From NCBI RefSeq assembly GCF_002965065.1, contig NZ_PTRE01000015.1:1-64000 (forward strand): 64,000 nt of DNA, written 5' to 3'. The first letter of the stretch is position 1. Each line of letters opens with the position of its first letter. Position numbers and translations under genes: made by a program. This document shows, piece after piece, positions 1-10,645 of this stretch. This stretch comes from Escherichia sp. MOD1-EC7003. GTDB taxonomy: Bacteria; Pseudomonadota; Gammaproteobacteria; Enterobacterales; Enterobacteriaceae. The notes under the pieces are model-generated. The model had not been told where the DNA came from, made no database searches, and worked only from the letters and a program-made list of their open reading frames with translations.

Positions 1-526
1 ATATTTTGTTTAAATAGATTCAAGAGGTTAATTATATTCAATGCATGAAAGAATAATCGTTTTCTATTGACATGATTTGCTAGGATTATTGTGAAGGGTA
101 TTGAATAATACATTGAAAATAAATAAGATAATTCGACGATCACATGTTCTATTTATATTTGTGGTAAATATATAAAAATCAAAAAAATTATCTATCGTGA
201 GTCAATTTGTCAGTATCGTTCATGCAGTGTGGTGCTTTCTTACCTCAATATATAATATCATATATGTATATTATATTGTCTTTCTTTGATTTTTTAGATG
301 GGTTGGTTAAATATTATGCTGTATATTGTTGTGTTATTGATATAAAATTTATTATTTACAACTAGACTTATTGATCTTAATCGTTTTGATGGCAAAAATT
401 TTTTGTATGAACAGGGCTTCTCCTGACGGATCAGCAGAAAAGATAATGAAGTATTATCGAGAAAAGCGTCGGAGTTGATCTTCACGTGGTGTTAACCACC
501 CTTTTCACAAGAAGACCCTGAGAGAC
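1..526. other. AT-rich intergenic region left of folK; no credible gene
   Basis: This stretch is strongly AT-rich, with many TATA and AAAT runs, in contrast to the roughly 52% GC genes that follow. The only open frame of note (294-485, minus strand, 63 codons) is composed of AT-biased codons and has no recognisable domain. In E. coli K-12 the yad fimbrial operon, starting with the fimbrial subunit gene yadN, lies just beyond folK on the same strand, so this is probably the upstream control region of that operon. AT-rich fimbrial promoters are typically silenced by H-NS. No specific operator could be assigned. Confidence 0.5.
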
Positions 527-1006
527 TTACCAGAACTCTGGCGCAGGAAAACCCGCAGAATGCAATACCTGCGCGATGGTTTGGTTGTCGGGAAAGGTGG
601 CTTGAGGGGCGATTTCAAACAGTGGCCACAGCATGAATCCGCGGTTTTTCATATCATAGTGTGGCACTGTCAGGCGTTCAGTGTTAATCATCTCATTGCC
701 AAACAGCATGATGTCCAGGTCCAGCGTGCGTGGTCCCCAGCGTTCAGCTTTACGCACGCGCCCTTGTTGCAACTCAATGCGTTGAGTGTGATTAAGCAAC
801 TCCTCAGGGGCGAGCGATGTTTTCAGCGCTACGGCAGCATTGAGGTAATCTGGCTGATCCTGAGGGCCAAGCGGTGGAGTGCGGTAAAACGAAGAAACGG
901 CAAGAATGCGGCTTTCAGGAATGTCATCTAATGCTTTCAGGGCAGCATTGACCTGCTCCAGCGGAGAGGCCAGATTGCTGCCGATGGCAATATACGCCAC
1001 GGTCAT
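527..1006 (-). CDS. folK: 6-hydroxymethyl-7,8-dihydropterin pyrophosphokinase (HPPK)
   Basis: FolK transfers pyrophosphate from ATP to 6-hydroxymethyl-7,8-dihydropterin, the step before dihydropteroate synthase in folate synthesis, in the cytosol. The 159-residue protein has the usual E. coli length. It begins with the family's AYIAIGSNL segment and carries the signature [13 protein letters not shown] near residues 88-100, whose aspartates bind the two magnesium ions. Its ATG overlaps the end of pcnB by four bases (ATGA arrangement), so the two are co-transcribed and probably translationally coupled. It is the last gene before the AT-rich region at the left edge. Confidence 0.97.
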   Translation of the reverse strand: MTVAYIAIGSNLASPLEQVNAALKALDDIPESRILAVSSFYRTPPLGPQDQPDYLNAAVALKTSLAPEELLNHTQRIELQQGRVRKAERWGPRTLDLDIMLFGNEMINTERLTVPHYDMKNRGFMLWPLFEIAPQATFPDNQTIAQVLHSAGFPAPEFW

Positions 1007-2400
1007 GCGGTGCCCTCACGACGCGGGGCACGTCTGCGCGGACGACGAGTACGACGACGCGGTGACGGTTCTTCATCCAGTTCGTTCAGCATCCCTTTTT
1101 GGGCTGGCGGCGCGGAAACCTGGAACTCACCCCACCATTTCACCAGACGCTGTAGTTCAGCGTTACGTTCAACTTCAGCGCGCAAGGCCAACAGGTCATA
1201 AGCCGCACGGAACTTAGGATGTTCCAGCAGTTTCCAGGCGCGTTTACCCTGACGTCGGGACATACGCAACTGCAACAGCCAGATATCGCGGGTTAACGTC
1301 GTCAGGCGTTTCGGGATCGCCAGTGAACGGCAGGCTTCGTCCAGCACGTCGTTCATCGCCAGCGCGAAAGCGTCGTGATAGGTCAGGCCGCTTTCCTGAG
1401 CAATTTTCTGTGCTGTTTCCAGTAGCGAATACCAGAACATGGCGGCAAACAGGAATGCCGGATTCACGCGCATATTGTTATGGATACGCGTGTCGGTATT
1501 CTTTAGCACATTCTCAATGATCCGCTCCATCGGGCTATCGCCATTTTCCGTAAAGTAGCGGGTAATGGTCGGGAACAGCGGCTGGAACAGGTGATATTCA
1601 CACAGCAGTTTATAGGTTTCGTAACCGTAGCCTGCTTGTAGCAGCTTAAGAGACTCTTCAAACAGGCGCGCCGGTGGGACATCGTTCAGCAGGGTAGCGA
1701 GGCGAGGGATTGGTTCTGCGGTTTCCGGGCTGATGCGCATGCCCAGCTTGGCGGCAAAACGTACCGCGCGCAGCATACGTACCGGATCTTCACGGTAGCG
1801 CGTTTCCGGGTTACCAATCAGACGGATAACGCCGTCCTTCAGATCTTTCATGCCGCCAACGTAATCACGGACAGTAAAATCTGCCACGCTGTAATACAGG
1901 CTGTTGATAGTGAAATCGCGGCGCTGGGCGTCTTCTTCGATGGAACCGAAAATGTTGTCGCGCAGCAACATGCCGTTTTGCCCGCGTTGGGAGGTCGTGC
2001 GGTCGCTGACGTTACCTTCGTGGTGCCCACGGAAGGTCGCAACTTCGATAATCTCCGGGCCAAACATCACATGAGCCAGACGGAAACGGCGCCCCACCAG
2101 ACGGCAGTTACGGAACAGTTTGCGCACCTGCTCAGGCGTGGCGTTAGTGGTCACGTCGAAATCTTTCGGCTTTTTGCCAAGTAACAGGTCGCGCACGCCG
2201 CCGCCAACCAGCCAGGCTTCGTATCCCGCTTTATTGAGCCTGTACATTACCTTCAGGGCATTTTCACTGATATCTTTGCGGGAAATAGCATGCTGCTCTC
2301 GCGGGATCACCGTCACCTGTGGACGGGCGACGGCCTGTTCAGCCTCGCTCTCCTCGCGGCTTAGCACCTTGCGGCAAAAATTAGCGACTCGGGTAAAAAT
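1003..2400 (-). CDS. pcnB: Poly(A) polymerase I, AUU start codon
   Basis: PcnB adds poly(A) tails to RNA 3' ends, marking them for decay, and controls ColE1-type plasmid copy number through RNA I. The nucleotidyltransferase core has [10 protein letters not shown] and DFDVTTNA near residues 70-90 (the catalytic DxD), followed by the RNA-binding domain and a very basic arginine-rich tail. No ATG or GTG gives the 465-residue family length. The matching start is ATT at 2398-2400, in front of [10 protein letters not shown]. This agrees with the known rare AUU initiation codon of E. coli pcnB, which limits expression by making the gene sensitive to IF3. The longer frame to 2421 is not needed. Confidence 0.95.
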   Translation of the reverse strand: MFTRVANFCRKVLSREESEAEQAVARPQVTVIPREQHAISRKDISENALKVMYRLNKAGYEAWLVGGGVRDLLLGKKPKDFDVTTNATPEQVRKLFRNCRLVGRRFRLAHVMFGPEIIEVATFRGHHEGNVSDRTTSQRGQNGMLLRDNIFGSIEEDAQRRDFTINSLYYSVADFTVRDYVGGMKDLKDGVIRLIGNPETRYREDPVRMLRAVRFAAKLGMRISPETAEPIPRLATLLNDVPPARLFEESLKLLQAGYGYETYKLLCEYHLFQPLFPTITRYFTENGDSPMERIIENVLKNTDTRIHNNMRVNPAFLFAAMFWYSLLETAQKIAQESGLTYHDAFALAMNDVLDEACRSLAIPKRLTTLTRDIWLLQLRMSRRQGKRAWKLLEHPKFRAAYDLLALRAEVERNAELQRLVKWWGEFQVSAPPAQKGMLNELDEEPSPRRRTRRPRRRAPRREGTA

Positions 2401-2459
2401 AATACACCTCGGTAGTGTCAAACATCATTCAGGACAAAAAAATAGCGGCTAATCATAGC

Positions 2460-3356
2460 TCAGCATGAGGCATTTGAGAATGTTGAATTTACAATTGCCG
2501 ACTCTGGCACGGCAGTCAGCGTCCAGTTTGTGACCGCTGACTGGAGGATTTTCTCGACGCTGAAATCCTGCCAGTGTGTTTCTGCCTGCTGACCCAGAAA
2601 TTGAAGCGCCGCGATTAGTAGCGGGCGCGGATCGCCTTTCGGCAATGCAGGCGCATGATTCTGCTTGGAAAGTTTAGCGCCTTGTGGGTTAAGCGCCAGT
2701 GGCAAATGAATGTAATCTGGCACCTGCCAGCCAAAAAGCTGGTACAGCGAGATTTGCCGTACTGTCGGTTCGATCAAATCTGCACCGCGGACAATTTCGC
2801 TTACGCCCTGGAAGTGATCATCCACTACCACCGCCAGGTTATAGGCAAACAAACCATCACGGCGATGAATAATAAAATCTTCTCGCGCCAGTTTTTCGTC
2901 GGCGTGAATAATGCCGCGCAGCAGGTCAGTAAACTGGATGACCGGATGCTGCTGGCAGATACGCACTGCGGCGTTATCTGGTCCATGATGCAACTCCCGG
3001 CAGTGACCGTCGTAAATACCGCCAATGCTTTGAATACGCGCGCGCGTACAGGTGCAGTAATAACTTAGGCCTTGCTCACGTAACCAGGCGAGTGCTTCGC
3101 GATAGGCGTCGTGACGTTGCGATTGCCAGAGAACATCGCCGTCCCAGTGCAGACCGTAATGTTCCAGCTGGCGCAGGATAGTTTCTGCGGCACCGGGAAC
3201 TTCACGAGGCGGGTCGATATCGTCAATGCGTACCAGCCAGCGACCTTGCCGGGCACGTGCCTGTAGATAGCTGCCAAGTGCGGCGATCAGAGAGCCAAAA
3301 TGAAGTTCGCCGGAAGGTGAGGGGGCGAAGCGACCAATATACTGTGTGTCTGTCAT
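2460..3356 (-). CDS. gluQ: Glutamyl-Q tRNA(Asp) synthetase
   Basis: GluQ activates glutamate and attaches it to queuosine at position 34 of tRNA(Asp), a tRNA modification made by a shortened paralogue of glutamyl-tRNA synthetase. The 298-residue protein carries the class I catalytic fold: [15 protein letters not shown] near the start (HIGH-type region, residues about 8-22) and [10 protein letters not shown] near residue 227 (KMSKS-type loop). It lacks the anticodon-binding domain. The cysteine cluster YYCTCTRAR...GHC around residues 98-118 is the zinc site. It lies 65 bases downstream of dksA on the same strand, separated by a terminator hairpin, as in K-12. Confidence 0.95.
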   Translation of the reverse strand: MTDTQYIGRFAPSPSGELHFGSLIAALGSYLQARARQGRWLVRIDDIDPPREVPGAAETILRQLEHYGLHWDGDVLWQSQRHDAYREALAWLREQGLSYYCTCTRARIQSIGGIYDGHCRELHHGPDNAAVRICQQHPVIQFTDLLRGIIHADEKLAREDFIIHRRDGLFAYNLAVVVDDHFQGVSEIVRGADLIEPTVRQISLYQLFGWQVPDYIHLPLALNPQGAKLSKQNHAPALPKGDPRPLLIAALQFLGQQAETHWQDFSVEKILQSAVTNWTLTAVPESAIVNSTFSNASC

Positions 3357-3374
3357 CTCTTTGATTAAAAATAA

Positions 3375-3393
3375 GGCGGGAGCATTTCCCGCC
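3375..3393 (-). terminator. Terminator hairpin between dksA and gluQ
   Basis: GGCGGGA and TCCCGCC form a seven-pair stem with a five-base loop. On the minus strand the stem is followed by TTATTTTTA, the form of an intrinsic terminator after dksA. Some read-through into gluQ is expected because gluQ has little room for its own promoter. Confidence 0.75.
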
Positions 3394-3421
3394 TGTGGTA
3401 AATGTGATGGAACGGCTGTAA

Positions 3422-3877
3422 TTAGCCAGCCATCTGTTTTTCACGAATTTCAGCCAGCGTTTTGCAGTCGATGCACAGATCGGCTGTCGGGCGCGCTTCC
3501 AGACGGCGAATACCAATTTCAACACCGCAGGATTCGCAGTAGCCGAAATCTTCGTCTTCCACTTTTTTCAGCGTCTTCTCGATCTTTTTGATCAGCTTAC
3601 GCTCGCGATCGCGGTTACGCAGTTCGAGGCTGAACTCTTCTTCCTGGGCTGCACGGTCTACCGGATCCGGGAAGTTGGCTGCTTCATCCTGCATATGTGT
3701 AACGGTGCGATCGACTTCATCCCTGAGTTGATTACGCCATGCTTCCAGAATACGACGGAAGTGCGCCAGCTGGGCTTCGTTCATATACTCTTCGCCCGGC
3801 TTCTCCTGATATGGCTCCACCCCAGCGATGGCGAGAATACTCAGGGACGATGTTTTACGGTTTTGCCCTTCTTGCAT
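3422..3877 (-). CDS. dksA: RNA polymerase-binding transcription factor DksA
   Basis: DksA binds the RNA polymerase secondary channel and, with ppGpp, represses ribosomal and stable RNA promoters and activates amino-acid promoters. The 151-residue protein has the long coiled coil (about residues 33-110) whose tip carries DPVDRA with the two functional aspartates. A four-cysteine zinc finger near residues 114-138 (CESC...CIDC) follows. The start chosen is the ATG of MQEGQNR, which gives the family length; an in-frame ATG six codons upstream is less likely. The rpsB promoter in this window has the GC-rich discriminator typical of DksA/ppGpp targets. Confidence 0.97.
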   Translation of the reverse strand: MQEGQNRKTSSLSILAIAGVEPYQEKPGEEYMNEAQLAHFRRILEAWRNQLRDEVDRTVTHMQDEAANFPDPVDRAAQEEEFSLELRNRDRERKLIKKIEKTLKKVEDEDFGYCESCGVEIGIRRLEARPTADLCIDCKTLAEIREKQMAG

Positions 3878-4054
3878 GTTGCTTCTCCTTAACACGCACT
3901 ATCGATCCCCATGTTCGGGGGAAAAATGAGGCCGCTATAAATAGCAGATGCTTTTCCGGATAGCAATTATCTAAACGTAACACTTGACAACTGTGTGAGG
4001 AAAAGCGTATTTGCGCACGCGACCAGAATGTAAATTAACCAGTTACTAACTCTA

Positions 4055-5304
<1,250 letters not shown>

Positions 5305-5377
5305 GTGAGGCACTCGGTTATGAATTACCGCGATGCTACAATGTGGCGCGAAGAATGTTAACCCTCTGGAGCGTTTT

Positions 5378-7807
5378 GTGTCGTCGTTGCCCGTTGCTGC
5401 CGTCTTACCTGAGTTACTTGCTGCCCTCGATGGTGCGCCGCAGGTGTTATTAAATGCGCCGACCGGGGCCGGAAAATCAACCTGGCTGCCGCTGCAACTA
5501 CTGGCGCATCCTGGCATTAACGGAAAAATTATCCTGTTGGAGCCGCGTCGTCTGGCGGCGCGTAACGTTGCGCAACGACTGGCCGATCAGCTTAACGAAA
5601 AGCCAGGCGATACCGTTGGCTACCGGATGCGCGCGCAAAACTGCGTCGGGCCAGATACCCGCCTGGAAGTGGTTACTGAAGGCGTGTTGACACGCATGAT
5701 TCAGCGTGACCCTGAACTGAGCGGTGTTGGGCTGGTGATCCTCGATGAATTTCATGAACGCAGTTTGCAGGCTGATCTGGCGTTGGCGCTGTTACTCGAT
5801 GTGCAACACGGTCTGCGTGATGACCTTAAACTACTGATTATGTCGGCTACGCTGGATAACGACCGTTTACAGCAGATGCTGCCAGAAGCGCCTGTCGTCA
5901 TCTCAGAAGGGCGCTCGTTTCCGGTTGAACGCCGTTATTTACCGCTGCCCGCTCATCAGCGTTTTGATGAAGCCGTGGCGAGTGCCACCGCCGAATTGCT
6001 GCGTCAGGAAAGCGGATCATTACTGTTATTTTTACCTGGTGTCGGAGAAATTCAGCGCGTTCAGGAACAACTGACTTCGCGCATCGGCAGTGATGTGTTG
6101 CTCTGCCCGCTTTATGGCGCGTTGTCGCTGAACGAGCAGCGAAAAGCGATCCTCCCGGCACCGCAAGGAATACGCAAAGTAGTGCTGGCGACCAATATTG
6201 CTGAAACCAGTTTAACCATCGAAGGTATTCGTCTGGTGGTGGATTGTGCTCATGAACGTGTGGCGCGCTTTGATCCGCGCACGGGGCTAACGCGACTGAT
6301 GACTCAACGCGTTAGCCAGGCATCAATGACGCAACGCGCCGGGCGTGCCGGGCGTCTGGAGCCGGGTATCTGCCTGCATTTAATCGCCAAAGAACAAGCA
6401 GAACGCGCTGTTGCGCAAAGTGAACCGGAGATCTTACAAAGCGATCTCTCCGGTTTGCTGATGGAATTACTGCAATGGGGATGCAGCGATCCGACGCAGA
6501 TGAGCTGGCTGGATCAACCGCCAGCGGTGAATCTACAGGCCGCGAAACGTCTGTTACAGATGCTGGGGGCGCTGGAGGGTGAACGGCTGAGCACGAAAGG
6601 GCAGAAAATGGCGACGCTGGGTAACGATCCGCGTTTAGCGGCAATGCTGGTGAGCGCAAAGAACGACGACGAAGCGGCGACCGCTGCAAAAATTGCCGCC
6701 ATTCTCGAAGAGCCACCACGGATGGGCACCTGCGACATGGACTTGGCGTTTTCGCGCAATCAACCAGCCTGGCAGCAACGTAGCCAGCAACTGTTAAAGC
6801 GCTTAAACATACGCGGCGGCGAGGCAGACAGTTCACTTATCGCACCGCTACTTGCCGGGGCGTTTGCCGATCGCATTGCTCGCCGCCGTGGGCAAGATGG
6901 ACGTTATCAACTGGCAAACGGCATGGGGGCGATGCTTGAGGCCGACGACGCACTAAGCCGCCACGAATGGTTGATCGCGCCGTTATTATTGCAGGGTAGC
7001 GCCTCGCCGGATGCGCGAATTTTACTGGCGCTACCGGTCGATATCGATGAATTAGTACAACGCTGTCCGCAACTGGTGCAGCAATCTGACACCGTGGAAT
7101 GGGATGACGCGCAAGGTACGCTGAAAGCCTGGCGTCGGCTGCAAATCGGTCAGTTGACGATAAAAGTGCAGCCGCTGGCGAAACCTTCAGAAGACGAGTT
7201 GCATCAGGCAATGCTTAACGGCATTCGTGATAAAGGTTTAAGCGTGCTCAACTGGACGGTGGAAGCGGAACAGCTACGCTTGCGTTTGTTATGCGCCGCA
7301 AAGTGGTTGCCGGAATATGACTGGCCAGCGGTTGATGATGAAAGTTTGTTGGCGACGCTGGAAACGTGGCTGCTGCCACATATGAGCGGCGTACATTCAC
7401 TACGCGGCCTGAAATCACTCGACATTTATCAGGCACTACGCGGATTACTTGATTGGGGAATGCAGCAACGTCTGGATAGTGAATTGCCTGCGCATTACAC
7501 TGTGCCGACGGGAAGCCGGATCGCCATTCGTTATCATGAAGATAACCAGCCCGCGCTGGCGGTGAGAATGCAGGAGATGTTTGGTGAGGCCACCAATCCG
7601 ACGATCGCCCAGGGGCGCGTGCCACTGGTGCTGGAGTTGCTTTCACCCGCCCAAAGGCCATTACAAATCACACGAGATTTGAGTGCCTTCTGGAAAGGAG
7701 CGTACCGTGAGGTGCAAAAAGAGATGAAAGGGCGTTATCCCAAACACGTCTGGCCGGACGACCCGGCAAACACGGCGCCAACGCGACGGACGAAAAAGTA
7801 TTCGTGA
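5378..7807 (+). CDS. hrpB: ATP-dependent DExH helicase HrpB
   Basis: HrpB is a DEAH/RHA-type helicase of unassigned substrate, not essential in E. coli. The protein has Walker A NAPTGAGKST near residue 30, a DEFH box near 122, the SAT motif MSATLD, and motif VI QRAGRAGR near residue 330. The helicase-associated and C-terminal HrpB domains follow. The start chosen is GTG at 5378 (VSSLPVAA), preceded by CTGGAG, giving the 809 residues known for the family. The upstream ATG at 5333 would add 15 unconserved residues. It is followed by mrcB after 93 bases. Confidence 0.95.
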   Translation: MSSLPVAAVLPELLAALDGAPQVLLNAPTGAGKSTWLPLQLLAHPGINGKIILLEPRRLAARNVAQRLADQLNEKPGDTVGYRMRAQNCVGPDTRLEVVTEGVLTRMIQRDPELSGVGLVILDEFHERSLQADLALALLLDVQHGLRDDLKLLIMSATLDNDRLQQMLPEAPVVISEGRSFPVERRYLPLPAHQRFDEAVASATAELLRQESGSLLLFLPGVGEIQRVQEQLTSRIGSDVLLCPLYGALSLNEQRKAILPAPQGIRKVVLATNIAETSLTIEGIRLVVDCAHERVARFDPRTGLTRLMTQRVSQASMTQRAGRAGRLEPGICLHLIAKEQAERAVAQSEPEILQSDLSGLLMELLQWGCSDPTQMSWLDQPPAVNLQAAKRLLQMLGALEGERLSTKGQKMATLGNDPRLAAMLVSAKNDDEAATAAKIAAILEEPPRMGTCDMDLAFSRNQPAWQQRSQQLLKRLNIRGGEADSSLIAPLLAGAFADRIARRRGQDGRYQLANGMGAMLEADDALSRHEWLIAPLLLQGSASPDARILLALPVDIDELVQRCPQLVQQSDTVEWDDAQGTLKAWRRLQIGQLTIKVQPLAKPSEDELHQAMLNGIRDKGLSVLNWTVEAEQLRLRLLCAAKWLPEYDWPAVDDESLLATLETWLLPHMSGVHSLRGLKSLDIYQALRGLLDWGMQQRLDSELPAHYTVPTGSRIAIRYHEDNQPALAVRMQEMFGEATNPTIAQGRVPLVLELLSPAQRPLQITRDLSAFWKGAYREVQKEMKGRYPKHVWPDDPANTAPTRRTKKYS

Positions 7808-7900
7808 ACACCAAAGCAAATTTGAGAGATATCTTCTTCTGTCTTGTTACAGAAGAACAGAAAATTGGGCTTTTGCGCCTGAATATTGCGGAGAAAAAGC

Positions 7901-10426
7901 ATGGCCGGGAATGATCGCGAGCCAATTGGACGCAAAAGGAAACCGACGCGTCCGGTCAAACAAAAGGTAAGCCGTCGTCGTTACGAAGATGACGATGATT
8001 ACGACGATTATGATGACTATGAGGATGAAGAACCGATGCCGCGCAAAGGTAAGGGCAAAGGCAAAGGGCGTAAGCCTCGTGGCAAACGCGGCTGGTTATG
8101 GTTGCTGCTAAAACTGGCTATTGTTTTTGCCGTGCTGATCGCCATTTACGGCGTTTATCTCGATCAAAAAATTCGCAGCCGTATTGATGGCAAGGTCTGG
8201 CAACTGCCTGCGGCAGTTTATGGCCGAATGGTCAACCTTGAGCCAGACATGACCATCAGCAAGAACGAGATGGTGAAGTTGCTGGAGGCGACCCAGTATC
8301 GTCAGGTGTCGAAAATGACGCGCCCTGGCGAATTTACTGTGCAGGCCAACAGTATTGAGATGATCCGCCGTCCGTTTGATTTCCCGGACAGCAAAGAAGG
8401 ACAGGTGCGTGCGCGTCTGACCTTTGATGGCGATCATCTGGCGACCATCGTCAATATGGAGAACAACCGTCAGTTCGGTTTCTTCCGTCTTGATCCGCGC
8501 CTGATCACCATGATCTCCTCGCCAAATGGTGAGCAACGTCTGTTTGTTCCGCGCAGTGGTTTCCCTGATTTGCTGGTGGATACTTTGCTGGCGACAGAAG
8601 ACCGTCATTTTTACGAGCATGATGGGATCAGTCTTTACTCCATCGGACGTGCGGTGCTGGCAAACCTGACAGCCGGACGCACGGTGCAGGGAGCGAGTAC
8701 GCTGACGCAACAGTTGGTGAAAAATCTGTTCCTCTCCAGCGAACGTTCTTACTGGCGTAAAGCGAACGAAGCTTACATGGCGCTGATCATGGACGCGCGT
8801 TACAGCAAAGACCGCATTCTTGAGCTGTATATGAACGAGGTGTATCTCGGTCAGAGCGGTGACAACGAAATCCGCGGCTTCCCGCTGGCGAGCCTGTATT
8901 ACTTTGGTCGCCCGGTAGAAGAATTGAGCCTCGATCAGCAGGCGTTGTTGGTTGGTATGGTGAAAGGCGCGTCTATCTATAACCCGTGGCGTAACCCGAA
9001 ACTGGCGCTGGAGCGACGTAATCTGGTACTGCGACTGCTGCAACAGCAACAGATTATTGATCAAGAACTCTATGACATGTTGAGTGCGCGTCCGCTGGGT
9101 GTTCAGCCGCGCGGTGGGGTAATCTCTCCACAGCCAGCCTTTATGCAACTGGTGCGTCAGGAGCTGCAGGCGAAACTGGGCGATAAGGTAAAAGATCTCT
9201 CCGGCGTGAAGATTTTCACAACCTTTGACTCTGTGGCCCAGGACGCGGCAGAAAAAGCCGCTGTGGAAGGCATTCCGGCACTGAAGAAACAGCGTAAGTT
9301 GAGCGATCTGGAAACCGCGATTGTGGTCGTCGACCGCTTTAGTGGTGAAGTTCGTGCGATGGTCGGTGGTTCTGAGCCGCAGTTTGCGGGCTACAACCGT
9401 GCGATGCAGGCGCGTCGTTCGATTGGTTCCCTTGCAAAACCGGCGACTTATCTGACGGCTTTAAGCCAGCCGAAAATCTATCGCCTGAACACGTGGATTG
9501 CGGATGCGCCAATCGCGCTGCGTCAGCCGAATGGCCAGGTCTGGTCACCGCAAAACGATGATCGCCGTTATAGCGAAAGTGGCAGAGTGATGCTGGTGGA
9601 TGCGTTGACTCGTTCGATGAACGTGCCGACGGTGAATCTGGGGATGGCGCTGGGGCTGCCTGCGGTTACGGATACCTGGATTAAACTGGGCGTGCCGAAA
9701 GATCAGCTGCATCCGGTTCCGGCAATGCTGCTGGGAGCGTTGAACTTAACGCCAATTGAAGTGGCGCAGGCATTCCAGACCATCGCCAGCGGCGGTAACC
9801 GTGCACCGCTTTCTGCGCTGCGTTCGGTAATCGCGGAAGATGGCAAGGTGCTGTATCAGAGCTTCCCGCAGGCAGAACGTGCTGTTCCGGCGCAGGCGGC
9901 GTATCTGACACTATGGACCATGCAGCAGGTTGTACAACGCGGTACGGGGCGTCAGCTTGGGGCGAAATATCCAAATCTGCATCTGGCAGGCAAAACGGGG
10001 ACAACCAACAACAACGTTGATACCTGGTTTGCAGGCATTGACGGCAGCACGGTGACCATCACCTGGGTAGGCCGTGATAACAACCAGCCGACTAAACTGT
10101 ATGGTGCCAGCGGGGCCATGTCGATTTATCAGCGTTATCTGGCTAACCAGACGCCAACGCCGCTGAATCTTGTTCCACCAGAAGATATTGCAGATATGGG
10201 CGTGGACTACGACGGCAACTTTGTTTGCAGCGGTGGCATGCGTGTCCTACCGGTCTGGACCAGCGATCCACAATCGCTGTGCCAGCAGAGTGAGATGCAG
10301 CAGCAACCGTCAGGCAATCCATTTGATCAGTCTTCTCAGCCGCAGCAACAGCAACCTGTTCAGCAAGAGCAGAAAGACAGCGACGGTGTAGCCGGTTGGA
10401 TCAAGGATATGTTTGGTAGTAATTAA
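7901..10426 (+). CDS. mrcB: Bifunctional penicillin-binding protein 1B
   Basis: PBP1B polymerises lipid II (glycosyltransferase) and crosslinks stem peptides (transpeptidase) in the periplasm, and is activated by LpoB. The cytoplasmic tail is acidic and basic (RRRYEDDDD, then the KGKGKG run). One membrane helix lies near residues 64-87, then a UB2H domain, the glycosyltransferase domain with [10 protein letters not shown] (catalytic Glu), and the transpeptidase with SIGSLAKP (Ser) and KTGTT. ATG 7901 follows GGAG and gives 841 residues, a few fewer than K-12 because of a shorter C-terminal glutamine tract. An in-frame Met at residue 46 matches the known start of the shorter gamma form. Confidence 0.97.
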   Translation: MAGNDREPIGRKRKPTRPVKQKVSRRRYEDDDDYDDYDDYEDEEPMPRKGKGKGKGRKPRGKRGWLWLLLKLAIVFAVLIAIYGVYLDQKIRSRIDGKVWQLPAAVYGRMVNLEPDMTISKNEMVKLLEATQYRQVSKMTRPGEFTVQANSIEMIRRPFDFPDSKEGQVRARLTFDGDHLATIVNMENNRQFGFFRLDPRLITMISSPNGEQRLFVPRSGFPDLLVDTLLATEDRHFYEHDGISLYSIGRAVLANLTAGRTVQGASTLTQQLVKNLFLSSERSYWRKANEAYMALIMDARYSKDRILELYMNEVYLGQSGDNEIRGFPLASLYYFGRPVEELSLDQQALLVGMVKGASIYNPWRNPKLALERRNLVLRLLQQQQIIDQELYDMLSARPLGVQPRGGVISPQPAFMQLVRQELQAKLGDKVKDLSGVKIFTTFDSVAQDAAEKAAVEGIPALKKQRKLSDLETAIVVVDRFSGEVRAMVGGSEPQFAGYNRAMQARRSIGSLAKPATYLTALSQPKIYRLNTWIADAPIALRQPNGQVWSPQNDDRRYSESGRVMLVDALTRSMNVPTVNLGMALGLPAVTDTWIKLGVPKDQLHPVPAMLLGALNLTPIEVAQAFQTIASGGNRAPLSALRSVIAEDGKVLYQSFPQAERAVPAQAAYLTLWTMQQVVQRGTGRQLGAKYPNLHLAGKTGTTNNNVDTWFAGIDGSTVTITWVGRDNNQPTKLYGASGAMSIYQRYLANQTPTPLNLVPPEDIADMGVDYDGNFVCSGGMRVLPVWTSDPQSLCQQSEMQQQPSGNPFDQSSQPQQQQPVQQEQKDSDGVAGWIKDMFGSN

Positions 10427-10441
10427 CGTCTCAGCGTGAAA

Positions 10442-10468
10442 TACCGGATGGCGAGTTGCCATCCGGTA
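10442..10468 (+). terminator. Hairpin after mrcB (terminator or REP-like)
   Basis: ACCGGATGGC pairs with GCCATCCGGT around a five-base loop. It follows the mrcB stop by 16 bases. The run after it is AAAATAA rather than T, so it is more likely an RNA-stabilising or REP-derived hairpin than a strong intrinsic terminator. Confidence 0.5.
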
Positions 10469-10590
10469 AAATAACATCCCACCTAAAGTATTAACCCTTC
10501 CTTTTCATCTGGTTGTTTATTAACCCTTCATGAACGCTCAGATTGCGTATCGCTTGCGAACCCGCCAGCGTTTCGAATACTATCTTATCT

Positions 10591-10622
10591 TTATAATAAT
10601 CACTCTCATTTACATTATCATT
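10591..10622 (+). promoter_or_regulatory. Fur box at the fhuA promoter
   Basis: The AT-rich run TTATAATAATCACTCTCATT and the adjoining TACATTATCATT match the degenerate inverted hexamers of Fur operators (GATAAT/ATTATC). They lie 24-55 bases before the fhuA ATG, where the known fhuA Fur site is in K-12. Iron-replete cells should repress fhuACDB here. Confidence 0.7.
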
Positions 10623-10645
10623 CACTTCACATCAGAGATATACCA

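Noticed and set aside
294-485. 63-codon minus-strand frame near the left edge
   Set aside because: AT-driven composition, no ribosome site, no domain.
8108-9148. 346-codon minus-strand frame inside mrcB
   Set aside because: Antisense shadow of mrcB, rich in His, Gln and Thr, with no recognisable domain.
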